Source: Haloactinomyces albus (GTDB lineage Bacteria; Actinomycetota; Actinomycetes; Mycobacteriales; Pseudonocardiaceae). Taken from it: a stretch of 64,000 nucleotides of DNA. The stretch is from contig NZ_JAVDXW010000001.1 of NCBI RefSeq assembly GCF_031458135.1, forward strand, positions 2,356,001 through 2,420,000, read 5' to 3'. The position numbers and the translations under genes are program-made. Shown here in pieces: positions 6,516 to 16,442 of the stretch; position 1 is the first letter of the stretch; each line of letters begins with the position of its first letter. The notes beneath the pieces are model-generated. The model saw only the letters and a list, made by a program, of their open reading frames with translations, made no database searches and was not told the DNA's origin.

Positions 6516-9407
6516 ATGAGTGGCGCGGCAGAAGGCTCAGCCCACCAGGGCTCCGAAGAGACCCCACCGTTCCGCTACACGGCGGAGACGGCGGGGGAGA
6601 TCGAGCGGCGCTGGCAGCAGCGCTGGGAGGAGCTCGGTACCTTCCACACTCCGAACCCCACCGGATCGCTGCAGGGTGACACCGCCGGGGCGGAGAAACT
6701 CTTCGTCCAGGACATGTTCCCCTACCCGTCGGGCTCCGGTCTGCACGTCGGTCATCCGCTGGGCTTCATCGGTACCGACGTCTACGCCCGATTCCATCGC
6801 ATGCTCGGCCGCAACGTGCTGCACACGATGGGTTTCGACGCTTTCGGCCTCCCCGCCGAGCAGTACGCGATGCAGACCGGCACGCACCCGCGCACGACCA
6901 CCGAGAACAACATCGAGCGGTATCTGAGTCAGATTCGCCGTCTCGGTCTCGGTCATGACGAGCGCCGCCGCGTCGCCACCACCGACATCGACTTCTACCG
7001 GTGGACCCAGTGGATCTTCCTGCAGATCTTCCACTCCTGGTACGACACCGAGGCCAACGGTGGAAGAGGGCGCGCCCGGCCGATCAGCGAACTGGAGAAG
7101 CAGTTCGAGTCCGGTGAGCGGACCACCCCCGACGGCCGCCCGTGGGCGGAACTGACGCGCTCCGAGCAGCGTGCGGTCCTCGACACCCACCGCCTGGTGT
7201 ACCTGTCCGAAGCTCCGGTGAACTGGTGCCCCGGGCTGGGTACGGTCGTGGCCAACGAGGAGGTCACCGCCGAGGGACTCAGCGAGCGCGGCAACTTCCC
7301 GGTGTTCCGCCGCAACCTCAAGCAGTGGATGATGCGGATCACCTCCTATGCCGACCGGTTGGTCGACGACCTGGACCGGCTGGAGTGGCCGGACAAGGTC
7401 AAGACGATGCAGCGCAACTGGATCGGCCGCTCCCAGGGCGCCACCGTCTCCTTCGCGCTGGACGGCTCCGCCGGTCACGTCGACGTGTTCACCACCCGGC
7501 CGGACACTTTGTTCGGCGCGACCTACATGGTGCTGGCGCCGGAGCACCCGCTGGTCGACGAGATGACGGCGAAGCAGTGGCCGGAGGGCACCGACGAGCG
7601 CTGGACCCAGGGTGCGGCAACCCCGGCCGAGGCGATCGCGAACTACCGGCACGCTGCGTCGATGAAGTCCGAGCTCGACCGCCAGGACACCAGGGACAAG
7701 ACCGGTGTGTTCACCGGCGCGTACGCGACGAACCCGGTCAACGGCGAACTGCTCCCGGTGTTCCTCGCCGACTACGTGCTGATGGGCTACGGCACCGGAG
7801 CGATCATGGCGGTGCCCGGTCAGGACCAGCGCGACTGGGACTTCGCGAGCGTGTTCGGGCTGCCGATCGTGCGCACGGTCGAGCCACCCCAGGACTTCGA
7901 GGGAGAGGCCTACACCGGGGACGGCCCGACGATCAACTCCTCCTCCCGGGACACCGGGCTGAGCCTGAACGGTCTCGGTGTCGAGGAGGCCAAGAAGGCG
8001 ATCATTTCCTGGCTGGAGGAGCACGGCCACGGTTCGGGCAGTGTGCAGTACAAGCTGCGGGACTGGCTGTTCGCCCGCCAGCGTTACTGGGGTGAGCCCT
8101 TCCCCGTGGTCTACGACTCCGACGGCACTCCCCTGGGACTGCCGGAGGACCAACTGCCCGTGGTGCTGCCCGAGGTCGACGACTACTCGCCGCGTACCTT
8201 CGATCCGGAGGACGCGGCCAGCGAGCCGGAGCCACCGCTGTCGCGGGCCGACGACTGGGGCGCGGTCGAGCTGGATCTCGGTGACGGCCTGCAGCGGTAC
8301 GACCGGGACAACAACGTCATGCCGCAGTGGGCGGGATCCTGCTGGTACCAGCTCCGCTACATCGATCCGGACAACGAGCGGCGATTCGTCGATCCGGACA
8401 ACGAGCGGTATTGGATGGGACCGCGCCCGGAGCGGCACGGTGCCGACGATCCGGGCGGCCTGGATCTCTATGTCGGTGGTGTGGAGCACGCGGTACTGCA
8501 CCTGCTGTACTCGCGGTTCTGGCACAAGGTGCTCTACGACCTCGGGCACGTCTCCTCGGAGGAGCCCTATCGGCGGCTGTACAACCAGGGGTACATCCAG
8601 GCTTATGCCTTCACGGACTCGCGTGGGGTGTACGTACCCGCCGAAGAGGTCGTCGAACAGGACGGGAAGTTCTTCCACGACGGCCAGGAGGTCACCCGCG
8701 AGTACGGGAAGATGGGCAAGAGCCTGAAGAACTCGGTCTCGCCGGACGAGATGGCCGACGCCTACGGGGCCGATACGCTGCGCCTGTACGAGATGGCGAT
8801 GGGACCGTTGGATGCCTCGCGGCCGTGGGCGACCAAGGACGTCGTCGGCTCGCACCGGTTCCTGCAGCGGTTGTGGCGCAACGTCATCGACGAGCACACC
8901 GGGCAGCTGCGGGTTGTCGACGAGCAGCCCGATGTCGAGATACTGCGGGCGTTGCACAAGACGATCGCCGGTGTCCGGGAGGACTACGACGAGCTGCGGT
9001 TCAACACGGCCGTGGCCAAGTTGATCGAGTTGAACAACCGGGTCACCAAGGAATACTCCTCCTCGGCGGGGACACCGCGCGTGGTCGTGGAGTCGCTGGT
9101 GCTGATGGTCGCACCGTTGACGCCGCACCTGTCGGAGGAACTGTGGTCGCGGCTGGGGCACGAGGCAGGGCTCGCGCACGGGCCGTTCCCGGTGGCCGAC
9201 GAGGAGTACCTGGTCGAGGACACTGTCGAGTATCCGATCCAGTTCAACGGCAAGGTGCGTTCGCGGGTCGTCGTGGCCGCATCGGCGGAGCAGGACGAGG
9301 TTCGTGAGGCTGCGTTGGCCGACGAGAAGATCGTGGCGGCTCTCGAGGGCGAGGAGCCGCGCAAGGTCATCGTCGTTCCCGGCCGCCTCGTCAACATCGT
9401 CGGCTGA
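6516..9407 (+). CDS. leuS: Leucyl-tRNA synthetase
   Basis: A 963-residue class Ia synthetase that charges tRNA-Leu in the cytoplasm. It has the HIGH-type signature HVGH (77-80, within [15 protein letters not shown]), the long CP1 editing domain with [20 protein letters not shown], and the KMSKS-type loop KMGKS (732-736, followed by [20 protein letters not shown]). Length is typical for actinobacterial LeuS. ATG 6516 is chosen because GGAAGGA lies about nine bases upstream; ATG 6495 is in frame but poorly placed. The gene follows a leader peptide and attenuator. The very long open frame on the opposite strand is a GC-bias shadow. Confidence 0.98.
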   Translation: MSGAAEGSAHQGSEETPPFRYTAETAGEIERRWQQRWEELGTFHTPNPTGSLQGDTAGAEKLFVQDMFPYPSGSGLHVGHPLGFIGTDVYARFHRMLGRNVLHTMGFDAFGLPAEQYAMQTGTHPRTTTENNIERYLSQIRRLGLGHDERRRVATTDIDFYRWTQWIFLQIFHSWYDTEANGGRGRARPISELEKQFESGERTTPDGRPWAELTRSEQRAVLDTHRLVYLSEAPVNWCPGLGTVVANEEVTAEGLSERGNFPVFRRNLKQWMMRITSYADRLVDDLDRLEWPDKVKTMQRNWIGRSQGATVSFALDGSAGHVDVFTTRPDTLFGATYMVLAPEHPLVDEMTAKQWPEGTDERWTQGAATPAEAIANYRHAASMKSELDRQDTRDKTGVFTGAYATNPVNGELLPVFLADYVLMGYGTGAIMAVPGQDQRDWDFASVFGLPIVRTVEPPQDFEGEAYTGDGPTINSSSRDTGLSLNGLGVEEAKKAIISWLEEHGHGSGSVQYKLRDWLFARQRYWGEPFPVVYDSDGTPLGLPEDQLPVVLPEVDDYSPRTFDPEDAASEPEPPLSRADDWGAVELDLGDGLQRYDRDNNVMPQWAGSCWYQLRYIDPDNERRFVDPDNERYWMGPRPERHGADDPGGLDLYVGGVEHAVLHLLYSRFWHKVLYDLGHVSSEEPYRRLYNQGYIQAYAFTDSRGVYVPAEEVVEQDGKFFHDGQEVTREYGKMGKSLKNSVSPDEMADAYGADTLRLYEMAMGPLDASRPWATKDVVGSHRFLQRLWRNVIDEHTGQLRVVDEQPDVEILRALHKTIAGVREDYDELRFNTAVAKLIELNNRVTKEYSSSAGTPRVVVESLVLMVAPLTPHLSEELWSRLGHEAGLAHGPFPVADEEYLVEDTVEYPIQFNGKVRSRVVVAASAEQDEVREAALADEKIVAALEGEEPRKVIVVPGRLVNIVG

Positions 9408-9444
9408 GCTGGCGTGCCGGAGGGACGGGAATCACATGGCTAAG

Positions 9445-9458
9445 TTACTAGTCGGTAA
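9445..9458. promoter_or_regulatory. Operator-like 14-mer TTACTAGTCGGTAA upstream of acyl-CoA dehydrogenase
   Basis: TTACTAGTCGGTAA, within the 16-base dyad GTTAC-TAGTCG-GTAAC, lies 72 bases before the acyl-CoA dehydrogenase start. Near-identical 14-mers stand upstream of a second acyl-CoA dehydrogenase (46279-46316) and of the EtfD-type oxidoreductase (61963-61976). The likely binder is a TetR-type fatty-acid regulator (inference). Confidence 0.65.
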
Positions 9459-9529
9459 CTAGTCTGGTGAGGAGCGCCCCGAGGAGACGTTCTCGCGTTG
9501 GGCGCTGCCCGAGCTGGACTGGAGAGCCG

Positions 9530-11530
9530 ATGGATATACCACCGATCCCGACAGGGTTCGACGCCGCGAAGCTCGGCGAGGTGCTGGACGGACGCTGGGC
9601 CGAGGTCCGAGCGCTGGTGCGCGACACCCTGCAGGACACGGAACTGCCACCCGGCAACGATCTGGACGTCGACAGCCATCGGGCATGGATCCTCGACCAG
9701 ATGTACCGGCTGGCCGACAGCGGTATCACCCAGCTCGGTTTCCCGGCCGAGTACGGCGGCAAGGGCGACACCGGTGGCTCCGTGGTGTCGCTGGAAATGC
9801 TCGCCGGAAATCTCTCGCTGATGGTCAAGAGCGGTGTGCAGTGGGGCCTGTTCGGGGGTGCCGTGGTGGCTCTGGGTACCGAGCGGCATCACGACCGGTA
9901 CCTCGAGCCGATCATGAGCATGGACCTGCCCGGCTGCTTCGCCATGACCGAGACCGGACACGGCTCGGACGTGCAGCACCTGCGCACCACGGCGACCTAC
10001 GATCCCGGTACGGAGGAGTTCGTCGTCCACACGCCGCACGAGTCGGCGCGCAAGGACTACATCGGCAATGCCGCACAGCACGGCCGCATGGCCGTGGTGT
10101 TCGCGCAGCTGTACACAGCCGGGCGGGACCACCGGGTACAGGGCCACGGAGTGCACGCGCTGATGGTGCCGATCCGGGACGAGGACGGACATCCGCTGCC
10201 CGGCGTGCGAATCTCCGACTGTGGCCACAAGGCCGGACTCAATGGTGTGGACAACGGCCGCATCACCTTCGACCGGGTGCGGGTGCCGCGTGAGGCCCTG
10301 CTCAACCGCTACGGCGACGTCGAACCGGACGGGACCTACCGCAGCCCGATCGACGGAGAGAGCAAGCGGTTCTTCACCATGCTGGGCACGCTGATCCGGG
10401 GACGGATCTCCGTCGCCGGGACGGCGGGCAGCGCGACGAAGCTCGCGCTGGAGATCGCCCTGCGCTACGGCGACACGCGCAGGCAGTTCGAGAACCCGGG
10501 CACCGGCGACGAGACCCCTGTCCTCGACTACCTCGGTCACCAGCGGAAACTGCTGCCTGCGCTGGCGAAGACATTCGCTCTGCATTTTGCCCAGGAGGAG
10601 CTGGTCTCGACCCTGCACGATGTACACGGTTCCGATGGTCGGGACGAGCGCGCCCAGCGCGAGCTGGAGTCGCGGGCGGCCGGGCTCAAGGCGGTGTCCA
10701 CCTGGCACGCCACGCAGACCATTCAGGCGTGCCGGGAAGCCTGCGGTGGTGCCGGCTACCTCTCGGAAAATCAGCTTCCGCAGCTCAAAGCCGATACCGA
10801 CGTGTTCACCACCTTCGAGGGTGACAACACGATCCTGCTGCAGCTCGTCGCCAAGGGACTACTGACCCATTACAAGGATCAGTTCGACGATCTCGGTACC
10901 CTCGGGCTGGCGCGCTACGTCGCCGACCAGTTCTTCGGCACGGTCATCGAGCGGACCGCGGCACGGAAGCTGGTGCAGCGCTTGGTCGACGCCGCACCCG
11001 GCAGGGACGACGAGGACGTGATCTTCGACCGCGGTTGGCAGCTCAAGATGTTCGAGGACCGCGAGAAGCACGTCCTGGACGCCCTGGCGCGGCGCCTGCG
11101 CCGGGCCACCGGTGACGATGCGGACCCGTTCGAGGTGTTCAACAACGCGCAGGACCACGTGCTGCGCGCGGCGCGTGTGCACGTGGACCGTGTCGTGCTG
11201 GAAGCGTTCGTCGCAGGTATCGAGCGATGCGGCGAATCCACCCGCACAGAGGACCGATCCGTGGCGGCCGTGCTGGAGCGGCTGTGTGATCTGTACGTGC
11301 TCTCGAACATCGAGGCCGACCGCGGTTGGTTCCTCGAACACGAGCGGATCAGCAGTCGCCGATCCAAAGCCATCACCGAGGCGGTGAACACACTGTGCCG
11401 GCGGATCCGCCCGCACGCCGTCGATCTCGTGGAGGCATTCGGTATTCCGCGCCAGTGGCTGACGGCCCCGATCGCCACCGGTGCCGAAACCACACGCCAG
11501 GAAAACCAGCGGGTGCACGACCGTGGGTGA
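9530..11530 (+). CDS. Acyl-CoA dehydrogenase / acyl-CoA oxidase-like flavoprotein
   Basis: A 666-residue FAD enzyme for the first step of fatty acyl-CoA beta-oxidation. It has an N-terminal helical domain, the beta-domain signature GCFAMTETGHGSDVQHLRTTATYD, then the C-terminal helices (YLGHQRKLLPALAKTFALHFA, ACGGAGYLSENQL, FTTFEGDNTILLQLVAKGLL), followed by about 200 extra residues characteristic of the acyl-CoA-oxidase/long dehydrogenase group. Electrons would go to ETF, then to an EtfD-type protein such as the one at 59.6-61.9 kb. ATG 9530 has GGAG five bases upstream. A dyad operator shared with two other fatty-acid genes precedes it. Confidence 0.93.
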   Translation: MDIPPIPTGFDAAKLGEVLDGRWAEVRALVRDTLQDTELPPGNDLDVDSHRAWILDQMYRLADSGITQLGFPAEYGGKGDTGGSVVSLEMLAGNLSLMVKSGVQWGLFGGAVVALGTERHHDRYLEPIMSMDLPGCFAMTETGHGSDVQHLRTTATYDPGTEEFVVHTPHESARKDYIGNAAQHGRMAVVFAQLYTAGRDHRVQGHGVHALMVPIRDEDGHPLPGVRISDCGHKAGLNGVDNGRITFDRVRVPREALLNRYGDVEPDGTYRSPIDGESKRFFTMLGTLIRGRISVAGTAGSATKLALEIALRYGDTRRQFENPGTGDETPVLDYLGHQRKLLPALAKTFALHFAQEELVSTLHDVHGSDGRDERAQRELESRAAGLKAVSTWHATQTIQACREACGGAGYLSENQLPQLKADTDVFTTFEGDNTILLQLVAKGLLTHYKDQFDDLGTLGLARYVADQFFGTVIERTAARKLVQRLVDAAPGRDDEDVIFDRGWQLKMFEDREKHVLDALARRLRRATGDDADPFEVFNNAQDHVLRAARVHVDRVVLEAFVAGIERCGESTRTEDRSVAAVLERLCDLYVLSNIEADRGWFLEHERISSRRSKAITEAVNTLCRRIRPHAVDLVEAFGIPRQWLTAPIATGAETTRQENQRVHDRG

Positions 11531-11616
11531 GCAGTCGGTCCCGGCTCCGTGACCACGATATTTCGGTGCGCACAGACGTCGGGAGGAGTCTGTCCCCCTG
11601 GTAGGTTCACGCATCC

Positions 11617-12414
11617 GTGAGACCTCCACGTGCACGACGAGCCGTGTTGACCGCAGGCCTGCTGGCGCTGATGGTCGGGGCGGGCACCGCAGGCACGGTG
11701 GTCACGTACTGGGACCAGCATGTCTCGATGCGTCCGTACAGCGGTGCCCGGCCGAGTTACCCGCAGGAGCTCCCGATGACGGAGTGGCCCTCGGAGACCG
11801 AGGTTCCCACCGCGACAACGTCCGCGTCACCAGCCACGCCGTCATCCGCATCGTCATCCGCGCCGCCTTCTCCGGTGATGCCTTCGTCCTCGCTGCCGAC
11901 CGCGCAACCACCTCCGGTGGCCACGGACACGAGGACGGAACAGGCACCCGGCACGACCACGGAGCGGGTTCCGGCGACGACGGAGTCCACCCCCACGTCG
12001 ACCGAGCAGGAAACCGCAGCCCCGGAGTCCCCCTCCGTGGCAGGCACGTCGAAACAGCGCCGGGTCCTCGAATTGGTCAATCGTGCTCGCCGCGAGGCAG
12101 GCTGTGACCCGGTCTCGCTGGATCGGCGGCTCAACACGGCCGCGAATCGGCACAGTTCGGACATGTCCGAGCGCGGTTACTTCTCGCACACCACTCCGGA
12201 GAACGTCGGCTTCGCGGAACGGGCCAAGCGAGCCGGATACCCCTCGCCGGGGGCGGAGAACATCGCTCGGGGATATCGCAGTGCCGAATCCGTCATGCAG
12301 GGCTGGATGGACTCGCCGGGCCATCGCGAGAACGTCCTGAACTGCGCACTGACGACCATGGGGGTCGGGGTGGACACCGATGGGTGGTACTGGACCCAGG
12401 TCTTCGGTCGATGA
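11617..12414 (+). CDS. Membrane-anchored CAP (SCP/PR-1, YkwD-like) domain protein
   Basis: A 265-residue extracytoplasmic protein starting at GTG. A basic N-terminus and a hydrophobic segment (about residues 10-30) form an uncleaved anchor or signal. Residues about 45-145 are a Ser/Thr/Pro-rich linker. Residues about 148-265 are a CAP domain: VLELVNRARREAGCDPV, LDRRLNTAANRHSSDM, GYFSHTTPENV, GAENIARGY, GWMDSPGHRENVLNC and a terminal WYWTQVFGR. CAP proteins act outside the cell with varied or unknown activities. The linker suggests the domain is held away from the membrane in the wall. Confidence 0.93.
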   Translation: MRPPRARRAVLTAGLLALMVGAGTAGTVVTYWDQHVSMRPYSGARPSYPQELPMTEWPSETEVPTATTSASPATPSSASSSAPPSPVMPSSSLPTAQPPPVATDTRTEQAPGTTTERVPATTESTPTSTEQETAAPESPSVAGTSKQRRVLELVNRARREAGCDPVSLDRRLNTAANRHSSDMSERGYFSHTTPENVGFAERAKRAGYPSPGAENIARGYRSAESVMQGWMDSPGHRENVLNCALTTMGVGVDTDGWYWTQVFGR

Positions 12415-12464
12415 ACAGCGGGACTTTTCACCGGGTTACTCGGTGGTCGCCGGCCCGCCGCTGA

Positions 12465-13196
12465 TCAGCTCCGCGTGAGGCCGACCTCGTCGGCGAGTTC
12501 GGACAGCAGTGATTCGAAGAGCCGGTCGGCCTGCCGGACATCGAAGGGGAAGCGCCCGAACACCTCCAAGGCGACGTGTCCGTACAGGCGCACCCACCAG
12601 CGGAGCAGTGAGTGAACCGCCTCGGGTCCGAGTGCTTCGGGGGGCATCTCGATGCCCTCGTGCGAGAAAGCAGTGGCCAGCGCCTCCTGGTTGGTCGCCA
12701 GTTCGGATCGGAGCTCCGGTGATACCTCCTCGGAACTGGAACTCATTCTGGAAGCCCCTTCGGCCATCAGCGGCCCGACGACACTCAGGAAGACGCTGCC
12801 GAACTCGTCCTGTCCGGCCTGCCCCCAACCGCCGATCTCGTCCACGGGAGAGGCGAAGACCAGGGCGAACTCGCGGGGATGGGCCAGTGCCCACTGCCGG
12901 AAACCGTGACAGACCGTGAACACCTTGGCCGGATGGTCCTCGTCGTTCACCGATTCCAGACCTCTGTTGAGTTCGGCGGCGAGGTCGCCGCAGATGTCCT
13001 TGCCGAGGTGGTGCAGCAGATCCTCGCGGGAGTCGTAGTACCGGTACAGCGCCGGAGCGGTGATACCGAGCTCGCGGGCGATGGCGCGCAGGGTCACGGC
13101 ATCCTGACCCTGTTGGACGAGGAGCTTCCGTGCGTGCTGTCGGATTTCCAGCTCCGTTGCCGCGCGGAGTCGCTCACGTCGAGTGACTTCGGTCAT
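12465..13196 (-). CDS. TetR/AcrR-family transcriptional regulator with WHG-type ligand domain
   Basis: A 243-residue regulator. The N-terminal HTH is clear: LEIRQHARKLLVQQGQDAVTLRAIARELGITAPALYRYYDSREDLL. The C-terminal part (HPREFALVFASPV, LLRWWVRLYGHVALEVFGRFP) fits the WHG/TetR_C_25 group. ATG 13196 is preferred over the start four codons upstream. A 15-bp dyad at 13253-13267 lies 57 bases ahead and is a good autoregulatory operator. It is convergent with the CAP gene and near the acyl-CoA dehydrogenase, so a role in lipid metabolism is possible but unproven. Confidence 0.92.
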   Translation of the reverse strand: MTEVTRRERLRAATELEIRQHARKLLVQQGQDAVTLRAIARELGITAPALYRYYDSREDLLHHLGKDICGDLAAELNRGLESVNDEDHPAKVFTVCHGFRQWALAHPREFALVFASPVDEIGGWGQAGQDEFGSVFLSVVGPLMAEGASRMSSSSEEVSPELRSELATNQEALATAFSHEGIEMPPEALGPEAVHSLLRWWVRLYGHVALEVFGRFPFDVRQADRLFESLLSELADEVGLTRS

Positions 13197-13252
13197 CTGC
13201 CACCCCATCCGGTACTTGCCGGTTCGCGTATCACTACAGTGGGCACCAACTT

Positions 13253-13267
13253 GTGAACGGCGTTTAC
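13253..13267. promoter_or_regulatory. Dyad GTGAACGGCGTTTAC ahead of the TetR gene
   Basis: The 15-mer reads GTGAAC-GGC-GTTTAC, a near-perfect inverted repeat (GTGAAC against GTAAAC) located 57 bases upstream of the TetR start, where such regulators commonly bind their own promoter. It differs from the TTACTCGTCGGTAA family. Confidence 0.5.
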
Positions 13268-13599
13268 TCGGTTCGCACCATTCATCTCACCGTAGCCGTT
13301 CCACCGGGGCGCCCACCACACGATCCGGAGGGCGGCCTTGTTCGCTCGCTGGGGATCCGTCGCACATCGGTCACCGGCTTCCGGTGGTGATCATCGCCTT
13401 GGCCCTGGATGCGACGGTGGTGCGAATGATTCCGGTGCCTGCGGTGTTGAAACTGATGGCAATGCCTCGTGGTGGGCACCGGGGCCGTTGAAGCGACTGC
13501 AACAACGGGTCGGTACCGGCGAAGTCGGAGACAGCCGTACGCCCACCGTGAGCGTGTCCGGAACCGATGAGTCGAGCAGTAAGCCGGGAGGCCGAATCC

Positions 13600-13929
13600 A
13601 TGGGACCGCAGGAAGTCACCGTCTATACGCGTCCGGGATGTCCGTTCTGCACGTCGCTGCGTACCGGGCTGCGGCGCCAGGGGCTGGAATTCGCCGAGGT
13701 CGACATTTGGCAGGACCCGGATGCGGCGGCCACCGTCCGCTCCCTTGCCGATGGCAACGAGACGGTGCCGACCGTCGTGGTCGGTGAGTGGTCGGCGGTG
13801 AATCCGTCGACGGGGCAGGTTATGGAGGCTGTCGGCGAGCACGCCCCGGAACGGATGCCGGACCGGAAGCCGGGAGCGGTCGAAGGGGCACTCAATGCCC
13901 TCGGGCTCCGCAAGTCGTCGGGTGACTGA
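13600..13929 (+). CDS. Mycoredoxin (glutaredoxin-like, CPFC active site)
   Basis: A protein of about 109 residues with a glutaredoxin fold: VTVYTRPGCPFCTSLRTGL carries the redox motif C-P-F-C, followed by FAEVDIWQDPDAAATVRSL and the cis-proline segment NETVPTVVVG. Mycoredoxins reduce mycothiol mixed disulfides in actinobacteria; assignment rests on this sequence pattern. ATG 13600 is preceded by GGGAGG eight bases upstream, so the eleven extra in-frame residues are probably not translated. A strong hairpin follows the stop. Confidence 0.9.
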   Translation: MGPQEVTVYTRPGCPFCTSLRTGLRRQGLEFAEVDIWQDPDAAATVRSLADGNETVPTVVVGEWSAVNPSTGQVMEAVGEHAPERMPDRKPGAVEGALNALGLRKSSGD

Positions 13930-13933
13930 GGAG

Positions 13934-13973
13934 CTGGGGCCGGGCGTACGGGGGGCGTTACGGCCGGCCCCAG
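13934..13973 (+). terminator. Terminator hairpin after mycoredoxin gene
   Basis: CTGGGGCCGG (13934-13943) and CCGGCCCCAG (13964-13973) form a perfect 10-bp stem four bases after the stop codon. There is no U-run, as is common for actinobacterial hairpin terminators. Confidence 0.75.
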
Positions 13974-14733
13974 CGGGTTGCGATCGTCGGTGGCGCGAGA
14001 CCGGCGAGCAGCAACCACACCAGTGTGACGCCCGAAGAGGCAAAAAGGGTGTGCTGCGGGCCGGAAATACGCCCGAATGGGGGTGTCCTCGAGGCATCAA
14101 GGGGGAAACACCCCTCTTACACGGCCCATCGCGGCCCCGGGAAGCGGATCGCCAGGGCGGAACTCCACAGTGCGCTGCAGGACCGCACGGTTCGCGCTGC
14201 CCAGGAACGCGATTCGAGACAGCAACCGATCCGGCGGTGTGGGGTGGACCGTTCGAATTCGGTGATTCGTTCGGTCTCCTCCGCCCCGGTAGCCGGCTTC
14301 CACTCGGAACGTGACCGGCTGGTATCCACGGGTTCCCGGTGGAGCAGGTCCGGACCGCGTGAGTCCGCTCTCTCCGGCGGTGTCCCGGTGGCACCGTCCT
14401 GCCGGGAGCACGTGGTGCTTTGGACTCCCGTGGTGCTCTGTGCCGATGCGATGCTTTGGTCCATTGCGGACTCGGCCGAGTCCGTGCGGGACTCGGGGGC
14501 TGCTGTCGTGGTTTTCTGCCGTTGAGTCATGCCCATAGCGTGCGGAATGCGAGCCCCGAGCCGGATCCGTATGGTTACTCATAAGTTACTCAATGGTAAT
14601 GAGGTGCGCCTGTCGGACGGGCAAGTAAAACTCTCCACACCATCCTGAGTGGAGCCATCTCGGCATGGCCGTGTGGTGCTTCGCTGTTTGTCAGCATTCC
14701 GGGGTATCCCGGAGGAAGGTAGGGTCTCCGGCC
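13974..14733. other. About 760 bp without a convincing gene
   Basis: Several overlapping open frames run through this stretch on both strands. The least bad is a minus-strand frame from ATG 14530 to about 14117 (some 137 residues, opening MTQRQKTTTAAPESRTDS); a plus frame from 14025 opens MTPEEAKRVCCGP. Neither resembles a family I recognise, and their third-position GC is no better than chance in this genome. A TTACTCAATGGTAA dyad lies at 14586-14599 between that minus frame and ptsI. The stretch may be a decayed gene or a long leader for ptsI. Confidence 0.4.
14586..14599. promoter_or_regulatory. TTACTCAATGGTAA dyad upstream of ptsI
   Basis: TTACT-CAAT-GGTAA has the same half-sites and spacing as the fatty-acid operator (TTACT-nnnn-GGTAA) but a different centre. 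It lies 135 bases before ptsI. An additional TTACTCAT copy of one half-site starts at about 14575. It may be a weak site for the same regulator. Confidence 0.35.
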
Positions 14734-16371
14734 ATGGCGCGAATGAGTGGGGTCGGGGTGAGCTCCGGCCGAGCCGCAGGTCCGCTGGTACGCGTGGCCG
14801 AACCCCTTGCCGAACCCTGTGCCACTCCTGCCCCCGCGGATGCGGACAGCGAGGCAGCCCGCATCCGGCCCGCCGCCGAACTCGTCGCGGAGCGCCTGTT
14901 CACCCGTGCCTCCAGTGCCGAGGGCGATGCGAGGGCCGTCCTGGAGACCACGGCCGCGATGGCCATGGACCCCGCTTTGCTCTCCCGGGCCGAACAGCAG
15001 GTCACCGAGCACGCACTGCCCGCAGCCCGTGCGGTTCTGGAGGCCGCCAACGGCTTCGCCGATGCGTTACGCGCAACAGGAGGCTACCTGTCCGAGCGGG
15101 TGCGCGACGTGCACGACGTGCGGGACCGGATCATCGCCGAACTACTCGGTGTCGCGGCGCCCGGTGTGCCCGCACTCGATGGCCCCAGCGTGCTCCTCGC
15201 CCGCGATTTGGCTCCCGCCGACACTGCCGACCTCGATCCCGAGCTCGTACTGGCTCTGGTCACCGAGGAAGGCGGGCCGACCAGCCATACCGCGATTCTC
15301 GCGCGGTCGCTGGGGATTCCGGCCGTGGTCGCCGTGCGTGGCATTCTTTCTCTGGAGGGGGCCGTGGCGGCGGTTGTCGACGGTGACGCCGGAACGGTGG
15401 AGACCTCCGACCGACCGGTCCACGTCGAGATGGCCGAGCGCGACATCGGCCTCGACTGGAACGGCAGCGGCTCGACCGCCGACGGCCACCCGGTAGCGGT
15501 GCTGGCCAACGTCGGCTCGGTCACCGATGCGCAGGGTGCCGTCGAGGCAGAAGCGCAGGGCGTGGGCCTGTTCCGCACCGAGTTCTGCTACCTCGTGGCG
15601 GCCGACGAACCCGATGTCGGCACGCAGCGTGACGTCTACGCCGAAGTGCTCACGCCGTTCGCCGGGAAGCCGGTTGTGGTGCGCACACTCGATGCCGGTG
15701 CGGACAAGCCGCTGTCGTTCCTCGCGCCGGGGACCGAACCGAACCCCGCGCTCGGAGTGCGCGGGGTTCGAGTCTCCTTCGACCGCGTCGGGGTACTCGA
15801 TCGCCAGTTGGCGGCGATCGCGGCCGCCGCTGCCGACTCGGGGGCCGAGGTGTCGGTGATGGCGCCGATGATTTCGACCGCGAGTGAGGCCGCCTGGTTC
15901 GCCGAGCGGGCCCGCGCGGCGGGCATTCCTCGGGTGGGGGTGATGGTCGAGGTTCCTGCGGCCGCGCTGAGCATTCGGGACATTCTCGAGGCCGTCGACT
16001 TCGTCAGCATCGGCACCAACGATCTCGCACAGTACGTGTTCGCGGCGGACCGGATGCTGGGCACTCTGGCCGGGCTGAACGACCCCTGGCAGCCCGCGCT
16101 GCTTCGACTGATCGCAATGATCGGCCGTGCCGGTGCGGAGTTCGGCAAGCCGGTCGGTGTGTGCGGGGAGGCGGCGGCCGATCCGTGGCTTGCCCGCGTG
16201 CTCGTCGGACTCGGTGTGACCAGCCTGTCGATGGTGGCGACGGCAGTACCGACCGTGGGATCGGCCCTGGCGGAGTACTCGTCGGCCGACTACCGGCGAG
16301 CCGCGGAGGCGGCGCTCGCCGCGCCGGATCCGACGCGGGCGCGCGAGGCGGTGCACGCCGCCCTGGGGTGA
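14734..16371 (+). CDS. ptsI: PTS enzyme I (phosphoenolpyruvate-protein phosphotransferase)
   Basis: A 545-residue cytosolic enzyme that passes phosphate from PEP to HPr. The phosphorylated histidine lies in GGPTSHTAILARSLGIPAVV (about residue 185). The C-terminal PEP-binding barrel has LFRTEFCYL, FRTEF-type and RTLDAGADKPL motifs, GVRGVRVSF, MVEVPAAAL, FVSIGTNDLAQYVFAADR and GVCGEAAADP. No HPr or EII genes are adjacent in the window. ATG 14734 follows a GGAGGAAGG stretch; ATG 14743 is an alternative. It converges on the response-regulator gene across a palindromic element. Confidence 0.96.
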   Translation: MARMSGVGVSSGRAAGPLVRVAEPLAEPCATPAPADADSEAARIRPAAELVAERLFTRASSAEGDARAVLETTAAMAMDPALLSRAEQQVTEHALPAARAVLEAANGFADALRATGGYLSERVRDVHDVRDRIIAELLGVAAPGVPALDGPSVLLARDLAPADTADLDPELVLALVTEEGGPTSHTAILARSLGIPAVVAVRGILSLEGAVAAVVDGDAGTVETSDRPVHVEMAERDIGLDWNGSGSTADGHPVAVLANVGSVTDAQGAVEAEAQGVGLFRTEFCYLVAADEPDVGTQRDVYAEVLTPFAGKPVVVRTLDAGADKPLSFLAPGTEPNPALGVRGVRVSFDRVGVLDRQLAAIAAAAADSGAEVSVMAPMISTASEAAWFAERARAAGIPRVGVMVEVPAAALSIRDILEAVDFVSIGTNDLAQYVFAADRMLGTLAGLNDPWQPALLRLIAMIGRAGAEFGKPVGVCGEAAADPWLARVLVGLGVTSLSMVATAVPTVGSALAEYSSADYRRAAEAALAAPDPTRAREAVHAALG

Positions 16372-16406
16372 TGTGCGACAGCACTAACTCCGACCGGAGC
16401 GAAAAA

Positions 16407-16428
16407 TGCAGTTTCGCGCGAAACTGCA
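16407..16428. repeat. Perfect 22-bp palindrome with GTTTCGCGCGAAAC core (copy 1)
   Basis: The palindrome is TGCA-GTTTCGCGCGAAAC-TGCA and sits in the 71-bp gap between convergent ptsI and the response regulator. It can form an 11-bp hairpin stem on either strand. The base after the stem is A-rich rather than T-rich on the plus strand, so it is not a canonical U-tailed terminator. The same core recurs at 44192-44235 and 59551-59596. Confidence 0.8.
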
Positions 16429-16442
16429 AAAGTATTACCATT

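Noticed and set aside
6537-9179. 880-residue minus-strand open frame
   Set aside because: It lies entirely antisense to leuS, is rich in Arg, His and Val as expected for a GC-bias shadow, and matches no family.
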